A DNA stretch of 64,000 nt from Rossellomorea aquimaris (GTDB lineage Bacteria > Bacillota > Bacilli > Bacillales > Bacillaceae_B), in contig NZ_CP141595.1 of NCBI RefSeq assembly GCF_035590735.1, positions 3,009,001-3,073,000 on the forward strand, read 5' to 3'. This document shows positions 1-10,187 of the stretch, piece after piece. Both the position numbers and the translations under genes were made by a program. The notes below the pieces were generated by a model, which was not told the origin of the DNA, made no database searches, and worked only from the letters and a program-made list of their open reading frames with translations. Within the stretch, counting starts at the first letter, position 1, and every line of letters begins with the position of its first letter.

Positions 1-601
1 GGCGAATCCACCAAGTTGCATACGTACTGAATTTGTACCCTTTACGGTAATCAAACTTTTCTACCGCTTTAATCAGACCCATATTCCCTTCCTGGATAAG
101 GTCTAAGAATAACATACCGCGACCAACGTAACGTTTGGCAATACTGACAACAAGTCGCAGGTTCGCTTCAGCAAGACGTCGCTTGGCTTCCTCATCGCCT
201 TCTTCAATTCTCTTGGCAAGATTTATCTCTTCCTCTGCAGATAAAAGATCAACTCTTCCAATTTCTTTCAGATACATACGAACAGGATCATTTATTTTAA
301 CTCCTGGAGGAACGCTTAAATCATTCAGATTGAATTCTTCTTCCTCTTCTTTCTCTAACTCCGTAGCACCCGGATCATCATCTTCGTCATTTTCATTGAT
401 AATTTCTACACCTTGTTCACCTAAGTGTTCGTAGAATTCATCCATTTGATCGGAATCTAACTCGAACCCTGATAATTTATCGGCAATATCTTCGTATGTG
501 AGGACCCCTCTTTTTTTACCTTGGTTAACTAAAAATTCTTTCACCTGATCAACTGTTAATTCTGACGCTATTTGTTTGGAACGCGCTGACTTTTCAGCCA
601 T
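1..601 (-). CDS. rpoD: RNA polymerase major sigma factor SigA/RpoD (N-terminal part, cut by window edge)
   Basis: Primary sigma factor directing RNA polymerase to housekeeping promoters. The window holds the first 200 codons. An acidic region 1.1 with a Glu-rich run near residue 85 is followed by region 1.2 ([14 protein letters not shown]) and region 2.1 ([16 protein letters not shown]). The region 2.2 core-binding helix ([20 protein letters not shown]) and the start of the region 2.3 melting motif ([12 protein letters not shown]) come next, where the window ends. The ATG at 601 has a strong GGAGGGG ribosome-binding site. It lies 33 bases after the dnaG stop, giving the classical yqxD-dnaG-rpoD macromolecular-synthesis operon order. 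The remainder lies off the left edge, so nothing suggests real truncation. Confidence 0.97.
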   Translation of the reverse strand, partial: MAEKSARSKQIASELTVDQVKEFLVNQGKKRGVLTYEDIADKLSGFELDSDQMDEFYEHLGEQGVEIINENDEDDDPGATELEKEEEEEFNLNDLSVPPGVKINDPVRMYLKEIGRVDLLSAEEEINLAKRIEEGDEEAKRRLAEANLRLVVSIAKRYVGRGMLFLDLIQEGNMGLIKAVEKFDYRKGYKFSTYATWWIR

Positions 602-634
602 TTGTTCCCCTCCTTCCAACTTCCTTACAAAACT

Positions 635-2446
635 TTATAGAGACTTACGCAGCTGTAAGATTTCCATTGCTATTTGTGCTTCTTTTCTGTAATCCTTTAG
701 TCGTTCTGCTTCTTTTCTTTCCACTTCTTTTTCTTTTATTCTCAACATCTTTTGATGTTTTAACACCTGATTGACATAATCTACTAATTCTTGGTCCGTA
801 CTTTCTTCGCTTATTGACATCATTTCGATGTCCGTTACGATCCTTCTTAACCTCTCATCGGGAAGATAACCGATAAAGGCACTGGCACTTGGAGGTAGAC
901 CTTCTTCATAATAACCCAATAAATAAGTAATAATAGCCTGATGTTCATCAATATTAAGGTTAGTACCTGCAAGCCACTCCTGAATCTTATAAGCGATGTT
1001 CGGGTCCTTAAGCATGTAGGCAATCAACCTTCTCTCAGCCGTTTGGTAAGCGGGTAACAATTTAGACTGAGTCTGCCTGTAGAAATTACCTTGCATACCT
1101 ACCTGTTTAGGCGGTTTAGAATTTCGTTTGTCTGGGCCTTCCAGTTCAAAGAGCTGCTGTTGAAGAGCCTCAAGAGATAATTCGAACTCATCTGCTAAAT
1201 ACCTTAAATAATAATCCTTTTCAACCGCTTTACTCAGTTGGGTAATTTCCTTAAGTATGTCTTCTATATACTTAAGGCGATCTCCTTCATCATTTAAGTT
1301 TTTATTCAGCTTATAATACCGAAGCTTAAATGCCATGAACGTTAAGCTTGCCCCTATTACATCTTGTTGAAACTTTGTTGGTCCATATTTTGAAATGTAG
1401 TCATCAGGGTCTAATTGTTCCGGAATTGTTGCGACACGAATGTTCAGCTGATGCTTGTGAAGAAGATTTCCTGCCCGGAATGCGGCTTCCACTCCAGCAG
1501 AATCACCGTCATAACAAATGATTACGGAATCAGTCAGGCGTTTAAGCAGTCCGATTTGCTGCTCTGTTAATGAAGTACCCATAGTGGCTACGCCATTTTC
1601 CACCTCTGCTTCACTGGCTGATATGACGTCGGCAAATCCTTCAAACAGAATGGCCTGCTGTTTTCTTCTTATCATTGAACGCGCAGCGTGATAGTTATAA
1701 AGAATGCTGCTCTTGTTAAAAATTTTCGTTTCCGGACTGTTTAAGTACTTTGGTTCATCATTCCCATCGATGCTTCTTCCTGAAAAAGCTACCGTGTTCC
1801 CTTTCGTATCTACAATAGGGAACATGATTCTTCCCCTGAAGCGATCCAAGAAGGAATTGTCTCTTTCTCTTCTAACGAGCAAACCAGCCGCTTCCATCAG
1901 CTCCAGGGAATAGCCTCGTTTCTGAAGGAACTTAACCGTGAAATCCCAGCTTGGAAGTGACCACCCAATCTGAAATTTAGTGATGCTTTCAGTAGTAAAT
2001 CCCCGAGCCAATAAATATTCGAGGGCTTCCTGACCTTCTTTTGTATTTAGAAGGAGATGGTGGTAAAATTTACTTAATAACCCATGAGCTTCCATCATTT
2101 GCTTTTCATCTTCTTGAGGGGGAAGCTCCCTTTCAGACGAAGATGTCTGTATGGAGATTTCTTCTCCTACTTTAGAACCAAGCTTTTGCGCTGCTTCGAG
2201 GAAGCTTAAACCATCAACATCCATCAGAAACGTAAAAGCATTTCCACCGGCCCCACAGCCGAAACAGTGAAATATTTGTTTGTCAGGGGAAACAGAAAAA
2301 GATGGAGTATTCTCTCCATGAAACGGACACAAACCGAAATAATTGCGTCCCTGCTTTTTCAGTTGTACATAATCACTGACGACATCTACGATATCGGTTG
2401 ACGATAATATTTTATTTAACTTATCTTCAGGGATTCTTTCAGACAC
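635..2446 (-). CDS. dnaG: DNA primase DnaG
   Basis: Synthesises RNA primers at the replication fork, working with the replicative helicase. 603 residues, the usual Bacillus length. The N-terminal CHC2 zinc-binding domain is intact: Cys40, His43, Cys61 and Cys64 in CPFH...HCFGC. The central TOPRIM catalytic domain shows EGFADV near residue 270 and DGDSAG near residue 315. The C-terminal part (about 450-603) is the alpha-helical helicase-binding region and ends in a charged coiled-coil-like tail. It sits between yqxD and rpoD with short gaps, as in other Bacilli, and is probably co-transcribed with them. Confidence 0.98.
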   Translation of the reverse strand: MSERIPEDKLNKILSSTDIVDVVSDYVQLKKQGRNYFGLCPFHGENTPSFSVSPDKQIFHCFGCGAGGNAFTFLMDVDGLSFLEAAQKLGSKVGEEISIQTSSSERELPPQEDEKQMMEAHGLLSKFYHHLLLNTKEGQEALEYLLARGFTTESITKFQIGWSLPSWDFTVKFLQKRGYSLELMEAAGLLVRRERDNSFLDRFRGRIMFPIVDTKGNTVAFSGRSIDGNDEPKYLNSPETKIFNKSSILYNYHAARSMIRRKQQAILFEGFADVISASEAEVENGVATMGTSLTEQQIGLLKRLTDSVIICYDGDSAGVEAAFRAGNLLHKHQLNIRVATIPEQLDPDDYISKYGPTKFQQDVIGASLTFMAFKLRYYKLNKNLNDEGDRLKYIEDILKEITQLSKAVEKDYYLRYLADEFELSLEALQQQLFELEGPDKRNSKPPKQVGMQGNFYRQTQSKLLPAYQTAERRLIAYMLKDPNIAYKIQEWLAGTNLNIDEHQAIITYLLGYYEEGLPPSASAFIGYLPDERLRRIVTDIEMMSISEESTDQELVDYVNQVLKHQKMLRIKEKEVERKEAERLKDYRKEAQIAMEILQLRKSL

Positions 2447-2490
2447 GATTTATCACCTGTTTTTATTTACCCTCTTAATCCATTCTGTAC

Positions 2491-2967
2491 TTATTCCGAT
2501 TCTCCTGCAATTTCCGACAAGATTTTATCGAAGGAAATACAAAATGTTTCTCTGTCTTCATTTGTAAAAGGTTTAGGACCTTTACCATAGTTTCCTCTAC
2601 GGCGTTCTTTTGCTGCGACGTATCGATAATCGAGTGCGGTGACTATACTCTCTTCCCTGTAGGCTTTTCCCCTGGGAGAGATGGCATAAACTTTTTTCGG
2701 CAAAACCAATGACGCGAGTCCAATATCCTGGGTAACCAGTACATCATGTGGTTGAACATGGTTCATAATGTATAAGTCAGCCGCTTCTTTCGAACTATCG
2801 ACATATACCCACCTGCCTTGATCAGGTGTGTTCTTTCTATGGGCATGAGAAGCAACAAAAACAACGTCAAAGCCATATCCTCTTGTAATTTTAATGATTT
2901 CCTGCTTTACCGGGCAAGCATCTGCATCTACATATACGGTAGACTTATGTTCGCTAATACTAACTAT
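2491..2967 (-). CDS. yqxD: YaiI/YqxD family protein (DUF188, UPF0178), start codon non-canonical
   Basis: Small conserved protein of unknown biochemical role, found in many bacteria and usually upstream of dnaG in Bacillus. The conserved N-terminal signature TVYVDADACPVK and the later CFVASHAH-like and GPKPFT segments are present. The conserved reading frame has no ATG, GTG or TTG between the in-frame TGA at 2976-2974 and the signature; the first canonical start is ATG at 2766, which would remove about 65 conserved residues. An ATA codon at 2967 lies 9 bases after a GGAG ribosome-binding site, and an ATT at 2958 is the next option. I use the ATA position (158 residues). Alternatively the start was damaged or misread. 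Family assignment is secure; the start is not. Confidence 0.8.
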   Translation of the reverse strand: MVSISEHKSTVYVDADACPVKQEIIKITRGYGFDVVFVASHAHRKNTPDQGRWVYVDSSKEAADLYIMNHVQPHDVLVTQDIGLASLVLPKKVYAISPRGKAYREESIVTALDYRYVAAKERRRGNYGKGPKPFTNEDRETFCISFDKILSEIAGESE

Positions 2968-3131
2968 TCTACATCACTCCGTATTATCCTTCTCGCTTTA
3001 TGAACTTTCCTGGAGAATTGATTAAAATTGTCGAATTTTAATTGAGACGAGACTTGACATATCACAATAATTAGTTTATTCCTTAAGAGTTTAGTCTAAA
3101 CCTATTTTAAATATTTTTATCACAATTTTTT

Positions 3132-3160
3132 ATTATAGTATAATCGGACAAGTTTGACCA
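3132..3160 (-). promoter_or_regulatory. Candidate sigma-A promoter for yqxD-dnaG-rpoD
   Basis: On the minus strand a perfect TATAAT (3137-3132) follows a weak -35 TGGTCA (3160-3155) with a 17-base spacer. It lies about 165 bases upstream of yqxD in an AT-rich gap, after the ppsR terminator. The -35 is poor, so this rests mainly on the -10 box and on position. Confidence 0.4.
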
Positions 3161-3211
3161 CTATAAAAACTCAATTTATGAAACCTTTGATTGTTTCCGT
3201 TTGGATTCACC

Positions 3212-3263
3212 AAAAAAGAATGATTCTTTCCACTTTTATTCAGGGAAAGAATCATTCTTTTTT
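3212..3263 (-). terminator. Rho-independent terminator after ppsR
   Basis: Long hairpin AAAGAATGATTCTTTCC / GGAAAGAATCATTCTTT followed on the minus strand by a T run. It starts immediately after the ppsR stop and separates the ccpN-ppsR unit from the yqxD-dnaG-rpoD unit. Confidence 0.9.
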
Positions 3264-3267
3264 AATG

Positions 3268-4077
3268 TTAATTGCTTGAGTGCTGATAGATATTCGTTAT
3301 GACATTGGCTGTTTCTTCTACAGCTTTGTTCGTTACGTCAATCACATGGCAACCGATGCGATTGGTTATTTTCTCGAAATATTTCAACTCATCTTCAATG
3401 CGTTGAATATTTGCATAGCTCGCCTGATCATTCAATCCCAATGACTTTAATCTTTCCCGGCGAATCGTATTCAACTTTTCAGGACTGATCTTTAATCCGA
3501 AGCACTTCTTCGGAGAAACCATAAATAATTCCTCTGGTGGATCGACTTCCGGTACTAGTGGTACATTGGCCACCTTAATCCTCTTCAGTGCAAGATATTG
3601 GGATAACGGCGTCTTTGAAGTTCTGGAAACACCTACAAGCACAATATCCGCTCTAAGGATGCCGCGGGGGTCCCGCCCATCGTCGTATTTGACGGCAAAC
3701 TCTATCGCTTCCACTTTCTTGAAGTAATCATCATCCAGCTTTCTTACCGTTCCCGGCTCGAACAACGGCTCCTTTTGGTAAGCTGATTGATATTTATCCA
3801 TTAATGGACCGATAATATCAAATGCGTACAATTCTTCTCTTTCAGCTTCTTTTTTAATATACGCACGCATATCCGGCTTTACGAGAGTGTACACAATCAG
3901 TCCCTGGTTTAATTTCGCCAGGGAAATCACTTCATCGATATGCTCTAAGTCCTCTACATACGGAAAGCGTTTAATGACCGTATTGGAACCATTGAATTGG
4001 CTAATCGCCGCTTTTGTGACTAGTTCAGCAGTTTCACCCACCGAGTCGGATACAACATAGATGATCGGTTCTTTCAC
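3268..4077 (-). CDS. ppsR: Pyruvate, phosphate dikinase / PEP synthase regulatory protein (DUF299)
   Basis: Bifunctional serine/threonine kinase and Pi-dependent phosphorylase family that inactivates and reactivates pyruvate, phosphate dikinase or PEP synthase. In B. subtilis the homologue is YqfL, and it modulates the effect of CcpN. 269 residues, typical length. A P-loop-like [15 protein letters not shown] lies near residue 150, and the C-terminal half carries the conserved [19 protein letters not shown] segment. The start is GTG at 4077 with AAGGTGGTGA upstream. It follows ccpN by 16 bases, so the two are very probably one transcript ending at the hairpin at 3212-3263. Confidence 0.95.
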   Translation of the reverse strand: MKEPIIYVVSDSVGETAELVTKAAISQFNGSNTVIKRFPYVEDLEHIDEVISLAKLNQGLIVYTLVKPDMRAYIKKEAEREELYAFDIIGPLMDKYQSAYQKEPLFEPGTVRKLDDDYFKKVEAIEFAVKYDDGRDPRGILRADIVLVGVSRTSKTPLSQYLALKRIKVANVPLVPEVDPPEELFMVSPKKCFGLKISPEKLNTIRRERLKSLGLNDQASYANIQRIEDELKYFEKITNRIGCHVIDVTNKAVEETANVITNIYQHSSN

Positions 4078-4093
4078 GATCGTTCACCACCTT

Positions 4094-4720
4094 CTAATAT
4101 TCATCTGCTAACGCTACAAATGCTTTCGTGATATTGGTTTTAGTAATTCTGCCTATGACCTCTAAATCGCCTTTCTCTGTTTTCTTAATCACCGGAACAG
4201 AGTCGATTTGCTTATGAATCAAGTCTTTGGCCACGCCTATCAACTGGTCATCCTTTTCACAGACGGTAATATTAGGCATTCTCGTCATAATGATATTCAC
4301 CGGCAAGGTACTAAGTTCCTGCTTCCCGATGCTCGCCCTTAAAAGATCCTTACGAGACAGGACGCCAACTAAGTACGTATTTCCATCCACTACAAATAAT
4401 GTTCCTACGTCCTCCAGGAACATTGTAACAATGGCATCATACACAGAAACATTTTCGTTTACCACCACAGGAATCGATTGATAATCTTTAACATATATTT
4501 TGTTAAGGTTTTCTGTCAACAGCTGCGTTCCTGTTTTCCCTGTATAGAAGTACCCCACTCTGGGACGTGCATCGAGGTAACCTGCCATGGTTAAAATGGC
4601 TAAATCAGGTCGCAGAGTCGCCCTGGTCAAGTTTAATTGATCGGCGATTTGTTCACCAGTGATAGGTCCGTTGTCTTTAACTATTTGTAAGATACGTTCT
4701 TGACGCTTATTAAGTTCGAT
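4094..4720 (-). CDS. ccpN: Transcriptional repressor CcpN (HTH plus two CBS domains), start codon non-canonical
   Basis: Represses gluconeogenic genes during growth on glycolytic carbon in B. subtilis. The N-terminal winged HTH reads TIELNKRQERILQIVKDNG and then EQIADQLNLTRATLRPDLAI; two CBS domains follow (about 75-140 and 145-205). The conserved frame starts directly after an in-frame TGA at 4729-4727 and contains no canonical start before the HTH; the first one, TTG at 4630, would delete half the HTH. A GTG at 4730 is one base out of frame: removing one A near 4724 would restore a conserved Met-Ser-Thr-Ile-Glu-Leu start. An AGGTGG motif sits 9 bases before the ATC used here (208 residues). 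The function is secure; whether the start is ATC, a frameshift or a sequence error is open. Confidence 0.85.
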   Translation of the reverse strand: MELNKRQERILQIVKDNGPITGEQIADQLNLTRATLRPDLAILTMAGYLDARPRVGYFYTGKTGTQLLTENLNKIYVKDYQSIPVVVNENVSVYDAIVTMFLEDVGTLFVVDGNTYLVGVLSRKDLLRASIGKQELSTLPVNIIMTRMPNITVCEKDDQLIGVAKDLIHKQIDSVPVIKKTEKGDLEVIGRITKTNITKAFVALADEY

Positions 4721-4909
4721 TGTTACTCACCACCTAACGGACAAACTATTTATGTTATACTTTATATGAAATATTATATACTATTTAAAAAAAATGAAAA
4801 GAGCATATTATCATTCAATTGTGTCAACACTATATTTTAAATTTCACCTATCACAGAGTATCTTTTTTTAATACAAACTTCAAATCTTTTACCTTCTACT
4901 GATCAGTAG

Positions 4910-4938
4910 TTGTTTTTATTTATTTATCATGATAAAAT
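4910..4938 (+). promoter_or_regulatory. Candidate sigma-A promoter for the glyS T-box transcript
   Basis: TTGTTT (4910-4915) and TAAAAT (4933-4938) with a 17-base spacer, placed just upstream of the first T-box helix, which suits a leader RNA starting near 4945. Confidence 0.6.
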
Positions 4939-4944
4939 GTCTTC

Positions 4945-5153
4945 ATCTTATAATCAATAATGCTATGACGGATCAATAAGTACTTGCTGCACTCAAGCGA
5001 CCAGGGACGGTGAAAGCCTGGAAAGCAGGGAAACGGGCAATCCCGAGCTATTTTACATTTAAAAGTGGGTATACATGATGTATATCAACTAGGGTGGAAC
5101 CGCGAGTATCAAGCTCGTCCCTAGGCTATATGCCTAGGGACGAGCTTTTTTAT
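4945..5153 (+). promoter_or_regulatory. T-box riboswitch (glycine) upstream of glycyl-tRNA synthetase
   Basis: Leader RNA that senses uncharged tRNA(Gly) and allows read-through into the synthetase gene. The T-box sequence AGGGTGGAACCGCG lies at 5091-5104. Stem I features are visible: GACCAGGGACGGTGAAAGCCTGG-type distal loop sequence at 5009-5031, and a GGC glycine specifier candidate at 5036-5038 followed by A. The leader ends in the terminator at 5111-5153, and the T-box itself would form the antiterminator. The specifier choice is read by eye; the class call is firm. Confidence 0.96.
5111..5153 (+). terminator. T-box regulated intrinsic terminator
   Basis: Perfect 16-bp stem AAGCTCGTCCCTAGGC / GCCTAGGGACGAGCTT with a TATAT loop and a T run. 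It is the OFF structure of the glycine T-box and competes with pairing of the T-box at 5091-5104. Confidence 0.95.
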
Positions 5154-5187
5154 TTTATTACATACATGATGAAAAGGAGTGACTTTT

Positions 5188-6561
5188 ATGTCAATGGAAC
5201 AAGTAGTAAATCTAGCGAAGCATCGCGGATTTGTTTTCCCGGGTTCTGAAATTTACGGAGGGCTTGCTAACACGTGGGATTACGGTCCATTAGGTGTAGA
5301 GTTAAAAAACAATATTAAAAAAGCATGGTGGAAAAAATTCGTTCAGGAATCCCCTCACAACGTGGGTCTTGATGCAAGTATTTTAATGAATCCACAAACT
5401 TGGGTAGCTTCTGGTCACGTTGGAAACTTCAACGATCCAATGATCGACTGTAAGCAATGTAAAACACGCCATCGCGCAGACAAAATCATTGAAAATGCCC
5501 TTGAAGAAAAAGGCATCGAGATGATTGTTGATGGACTTTCGTTTGAAAAAATGGAAGAAATCATCAAGGAGCACAGCATCGTATGCCCTGATTGCGGAAG
5601 CCAGGATTTCACCGATATCCGCCAATTCGATTTAATGTTTAAAACTCATCAAGGTGTGACAGAGTCTTCTACAAATGAAATCTATTTACGCCCTGAAACA
5701 GCACAAGGTATCTTTGTAAACTTCAAAAACGTTCAGCGCTCCATGCGTAAAAAAATGCCATTCGGTATTGCTCAAGTCGGAAAAAGCTTCCGAAATGAAA
5801 TTACACCTGGTAACTTCACATTCAGAACACGTGAATTTGAACAAATGGAACTGGAATTCTTCTGTAAACCTGGAGAAGACCTGGAATGGTTCTCTTTCTG
5901 GCGTGAATTCTGTAAAAACTGGTTACTTAACCTGGGAATGAACGAAGAAAATATGCGTTTACGCGATCATGATCAAGATGAATTATCTCATTACAGTAAT
6001 GCAACTACGGATATTGAATACAAATTCCCATTCGGTTGGGGAGAGCTTTGGGGTGTAGCAGATCGAACAGACTTTGACCTGAAGCGTCACATGGAACATT
6101 CGAATGAGGACTTCCACTACATGGATCCTCAAACAAATGAAAAGTATGTACCATACTGTATTGAACCATCCCTTGGTGCAGACCGTGTCACTCTTGCATT
6201 CCTATGTGACGCATTTGAAGAGGAAGAGCTTGAAAATGATTCACGTACAGTGCTCCGCTTCCATCCGGCACTGGCCCCATTTAAAGCAGCTATCCTGCCA
6301 CTTTCTAAAAAATTATCTGATGATGCATTCAAAGTGTATGAAGAATTATCACAGGATCTTATGGTAGACTTCGACGAAACAGCGTCAATCGGTAAACGCT
6401 ACCGACGTCAAGATGAAATTGGTACACCATTCTGTATCACATTTGACTTTGACTCGGTAGAAGACGGTCAAGTTACAGTTCGTGACCGTGACACGATGGA
6501 CCAAGTCAGAATGCCAATCAGTGAAGTAAAGGCGTTCTTGCAGGAGAAAATTAAGTTTTAA
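5188..6561 (+). CDS. glyS: Glycyl-tRNA synthetase, single-chain dimeric (alpha2) type
   Basis: Charges tRNA(Gly) with glycine. 457 residues, matching the dimeric class II enzyme of Staphylococcus and the B. cereus group, not the separate GlyQ/GlyS subunits that B. subtilis has at this locus. Class II motif 1 ([13 protein letters not shown]), the glycine-specific insertion with paired cysteines (CKQC and CPDC), motif 2 ([20 protein letters not shown]), motif 3 (EPSLGADR) and a C-terminal anticodon-binding domain from about residue 360 are all visible. I choose ATG 5188, 8 bases after AAGGAG, over GTG 5179. Expression is controlled by the T-box upstream, and transcription runs opposite to its neighbours. 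Confidence 0.97.
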   Translation: MSMEQVVNLAKHRGFVFPGSEIYGGLANTWDYGPLGVELKNNIKKAWWKKFVQESPHNVGLDASILMNPQTWVASGHVGNFNDPMIDCKQCKTRHRADKIIENALEEKGIEMIVDGLSFEKMEEIIKEHSIVCPDCGSQDFTDIRQFDLMFKTHQGVTESSTNEIYLRPETAQGIFVNFKNVQRSMRKKMPFGIAQVGKSFRNEITPGNFTFRTREFEQMELEFFCKPGEDLEWFSFWREFCKNWLLNLGMNEENMRLRDHDQDELSHYSNATTDIEYKFPFGWGELWGVADRTDFDLKRHMEHSNEDFHYMDPQTNEKYVPYCIEPSLGADRVTLAFLCDAFEEEELENDSRTVLRFHPALAPFKAAILPLSKKLSDDAFKVYEELSQDLMVDFDETASIGKRYRRQDEIGTPFCITFDFDSVEDGQVTVRDRDTMDQVRMPISEVKAFLQEKIKF

Positions 6562-6607
6562 AACCTAAAGCGGAGGCGGCTCGTTCAGAGGCGACAAGCA
6601 TATCTGG

Positions 6608-6647
6608 AAATCCCTGAAGGCGCTTTTTGCCTTTGGGGATTTTTTTG
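6608..6647 (+). terminator. Intrinsic terminator after glyS
   Basis: AAATCCCTGAAGGC pairs with GCCTTTGGGGATTT, followed by seven T on the plus strand. It lies 47 bases after the glyS stop. Confidence 0.85.
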
Positions 6648-6657
6648 TAAAACCCCA

Positions 6658-6692
6658 TAAAAAACAGGCCCATTCACCATGGTGAATGGGCC
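6658..6692 (-). terminator. Intrinsic terminator after recO
   Basis: Stem GGCCCATTCACC / GGTGAATGGGCC with a 2-base centre, followed on the minus strand by TGTTTTTTA. It lies just beyond the recO stop, facing the glyS terminator. Confidence 0.88.
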
Positions 6693-6723
6693 CTTCCTAT
6701 ATAATCACAAGCAGCATTATAAG

Positions 6724-7476
6724 CTAGAATAAGTCCTTAAGGTTATCCATTTGGTCTAAGAACCTCCTGGATTTTAATGTTAGCCCTGAATTTTCATCGT
6801 AATAAGTCCTGATTACCCGCTTCAATTGACGTTTTGTTTCATCTTTCACCGATATATTTCCCAATCGATTGATATCGAAATAGTAAAATACCCTCAAAAG
6901 CTTCACAGTGCTCTGTGAGATCGGAAAATGATGAGGATCTTCACTTAAACAACGATGACATATGAATCCATTTTCTTTAAAGGAAAATGCGAATTCACCA
7001 TCCGCTTCCCCGCATACACTACATCCATTCAGATGAGGATACAGCCCTAATACAGGAAGCATCTTCATTTCAAATATGTGCATAAGAATTTCGGGATCAT
7101 AGTCTTCATTTAGATAGTGAATGGTCTTGTAAAGCAATTCAAATAGAAATGGGTTTGGTTTCCGGTCCTCCGTCGCTTTATCGAGAAGATCGACGATGTA
7201 AGTGGCGTAAGCCGTCTTAAACAAATCTTCCCTCACATGCCTTAACGATTCAACCATCTCTCCCTGTTGGAGTGTACCTAGTCCACTTCCTTTAATAAAA
7301 AGGAAATAACCATATGTAAACAATTGTGAAATGGCGGATAGACGGCTATTAGGTTTCTTTGCCCCTCTAGCCATCAATCCAATCTTTCCAAATTCCCGTG
7401 TGTATATGGTAACAATCTTGTTCGACTCACCGTAATGATTCGTTCTGATTACGATTCCTTCACACTTCTGCAGCAT
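6724..7476 (-). CDS. recO: DNA repair protein RecO
   Basis: RecF-pathway mediator that anneals DNA and loads RecA onto SSB-coated single strands. 250 residues. The N-terminal OB fold starts [20 protein letters not shown], with [14 protein letters not shown] near residue 40. A Cys4 zinc site is formed by CSVC (about 145-148) and CHRC (about 170-173). The C-terminal helix ends [16 protein letters not shown]. The ATG at 7476 follows GGGAGGTGGCTAT; an ATG seven codons upstream lacks a comparable ribosome-binding site. It is last in the cdd-era-yqzL-recO series, as in B. subtilis, and is followed by a terminator. Confidence 0.96.
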   Translation of the reverse strand: MLQKCEGIVIRTNHYGESNKIVTIYTREFGKIGLMARGAKKPNSRLSAISQLFTYGYFLFIKGSGLGTLQQGEMVESLRHVREDLFKTAYATYIVDLLDKATEDRKPNPFLFELLYKTIHYLNEDYDPEILMHIFEMKMLPVLGLYPHLNGCSVCGEADGEFAFSFKENGFICHRCLSEDPHHFPISQSTVKLLRVFYYFDINRLGNISVKDETKRQLKRVIRTYYDENSGLTLKSRRFLDQMDNLKDLF

Positions 7477-7521
7477 ATAGCCACCTCCCGACATCAATCC
7501 ATCCGGGTGATGACAAGCTTA

Positions 7522-7665
7522 TCACGTTAAAGGAAAATCAACTTCCGCTGTTTCTTCTTCAAAGCTGTAAGGATCCTCGGTCGTCTCCTTTTCAAGCTCC
7601 TTAAAAAGTAAATAGGTGTCTATACTTCCTGTCTGCGAAAAAAATTTCCATGTTAAGTCTAACAT
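7522..7665 (-). CDS. yqzL: YqzL family small protein
   Basis: 47-residue protein between era and recO, the position of yqzL in Bacillus. It reads MLDLTWKFFSQTGSIDTYLL, followed by an acidic tail ending DFPLT. Start ATG 7665 with GGTGGG upstream. The function is unknown; the N-terminal WKFFSQTG(S/N)IDTYLLFKE block is the family signature as I recall it. No signal peptide or membrane segment is seen. Confidence 0.85.
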   Translation of the reverse strand: MLDLTWKFFSQTGSIDTYLLFKELEKETTEDPYSFEEETAEVDFPLT

Positions 7666-7776
7666 AAAAAACCCACCTTTCTGGATTTAAACTAGCAAGA
7701 CTTCATAAGCTTTCTTGTGATTAGAATGAGCATTTTCTCTCTAAAAGATGCGACCTAAATATTGTTAATTCAGCTA

Positions 7777-9124
<1,348 letters not shown>

Positions 9125-9258
9125 TTACTACAATTTTCATAAAAGAAAATGGGCTGTTATCATTTTGTAATAAAATAGTTAGATAATTCAAACTATTTAT
9201 CGATTTTGTCCTTTGCTCCACTTATTCTATACAAGTATAAGAACGTTTTCAAATGAAT

Positions 9259-9306
9259 TAAAGGCTGCAGGAAAGAAATCGTTCAATTTCTCTCCTGCAG
9301 CCTTTA
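9259..9306 (-). terminator. Hairpin after dgkA, probable terminator or attenuator
   Basis: Long stem AAAGGCTGCAGGA(G/A)AGAAAT with its complement, placed between the dgkA stop and the cdd start. On the minus strand the following tract (TAATTCATTT) is only moderately T-rich, so it may terminate partially. The plus-strand side has the better T run but no gene to serve. Confidence 0.5.
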
Positions 9307-9340
9307 GTTTTTCAGGTATTTGTATCTTCTTTGCATCCCA

Positions 9341-9739
9341 TCAAAGAGCAGTGATGAGTTCAAGCAGCTTTGGAATAAATATAATGGCACCCACAATCGC
9401 TGTACAGACGGCAAAGAGTAATACGGCAGCCGAAGCAAGGTCCTTTGCCGCTTTCGCCAAGGGATGGTAGTCTGAAATTGAAAGGTCCACTGCCTTTTCG
9501 ATCGCCGTATTCATGGTTTCAAGGGCCAGTACGGAAAACACCAATATGATCAGGATGATCCATTCCATGGCAGATACGGAAAGCATATACGCTAAGATAA
9601 AAACAATTATTCCTACACATGAGTGAATCCTGAAATTCTGCTCCGTGGACCATACAGATTTAATTCCATCTGCCGCATATCCAAAAGACTTCAAGAACCT
9701 GAATAGGCCGAACTTAGTCCCTTTTGAGTCCATACTCAT
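9341..9739 (-). CDS. dgkA: Undecaprenol/diacylglycerol kinase DgkA family
   Basis: Small integral membrane kinase; in B. subtilis this family phosphorylates undecaprenol to recycle the cell-wall lipid carrier. 132 residues with three transmembrane segments (about 32-50, 55-75 and 100-125). The catalytic helix is seen as [15 protein letters not shown], and FRIHS precedes the first membrane helix. The frame overlaps the end of ybeY by 26 bases. A second Met two codons in is an equally possible start. Confidence 0.94.
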   Translation of the reverse strand: MSMDSKGTKFGLFRFLKSFGYAADGIKSVWSTEQNFRIHSCVGIIVFILAYMLSVSAMEWIILIILVFSVLALETMNTAIEKAVDLSISDYHPLAKAAKDLASAAVLLFAVCTAIVGAIIFIPKLLELITAL

Positions 9740-10187
9740 CTAAAATATCCTTTTGTCTCTGAAACATTTTCTTTTCATCCATTTCTTCCATATGATCATA
9801 GCCTAATAAATGCAGGAATCCGTGAAGAGCAAGAAACCCCAGTTCACGGGAAAATGAATGATTGTATTCTTCAGCCTGTTCTTTGGCTCGATCGATGGAA
9901 ATGATGATATCACCGAGAACCCGGGGAATTTGACCACCTACTATTTCGACTTCGTCCTCCCCCAGTTCTTCAAGAGCAAAGGAGATGACATCCGTCGGCT
10001 GGTTCTTATGGCGGAATTCACGATTAATTTCCTGAATTCTTTCGTTCGTCACAAACGTAACCGACACTTCACTGTCATCTTCGACCTCTTCTTGTTTTGC
10101 TGCAAAGTTTAAGATGTTTTGCACCAAACTTGTTTCCTCTTCGGATAATTTTTCAGTTTCATCAATAAAGTCGATCAATAATGTCAT
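9714..10187 (-). CDS. ybeY: rRNA maturation endonuclease YbeY
   Basis: Zinc metallo-RNase family acting in 16S rRNA 3' processing and ribosome quality control. 157 residues. The zinc motif HxxxHxxxxxH is intact as [11 protein letters not shown] near residues 125-135, and the preceding GDIIIS and [10 protein letters not shown] segments are conserved. It overlaps pgpH by 4 bases and dgkA by 26, indicating one transcript with phoH upstream. Confidence 0.97.
   Translation of the reverse strand: MTLLIDFIDETEKLSEEETSLVQNILNFAAKQEEVEDDSEVSVTFVTNERIQEINREFRHKNQPTDVISFALEELGEDEVEIVGGQIPRVLGDIIISIDRAKEQAEEYNHSFSRELGFLALHGFLHLLGYDHMEEMDEKKMFQRQKDILDEYGLKRD

Noticed and set aside
135..434. Open frame on the plus strand inside rpoD, Ser-rich
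   Set aside because: Antisense shadow of a conserved gene; Ser runs come from reading Glu codons backwards, and there is no ribosome-binding site.
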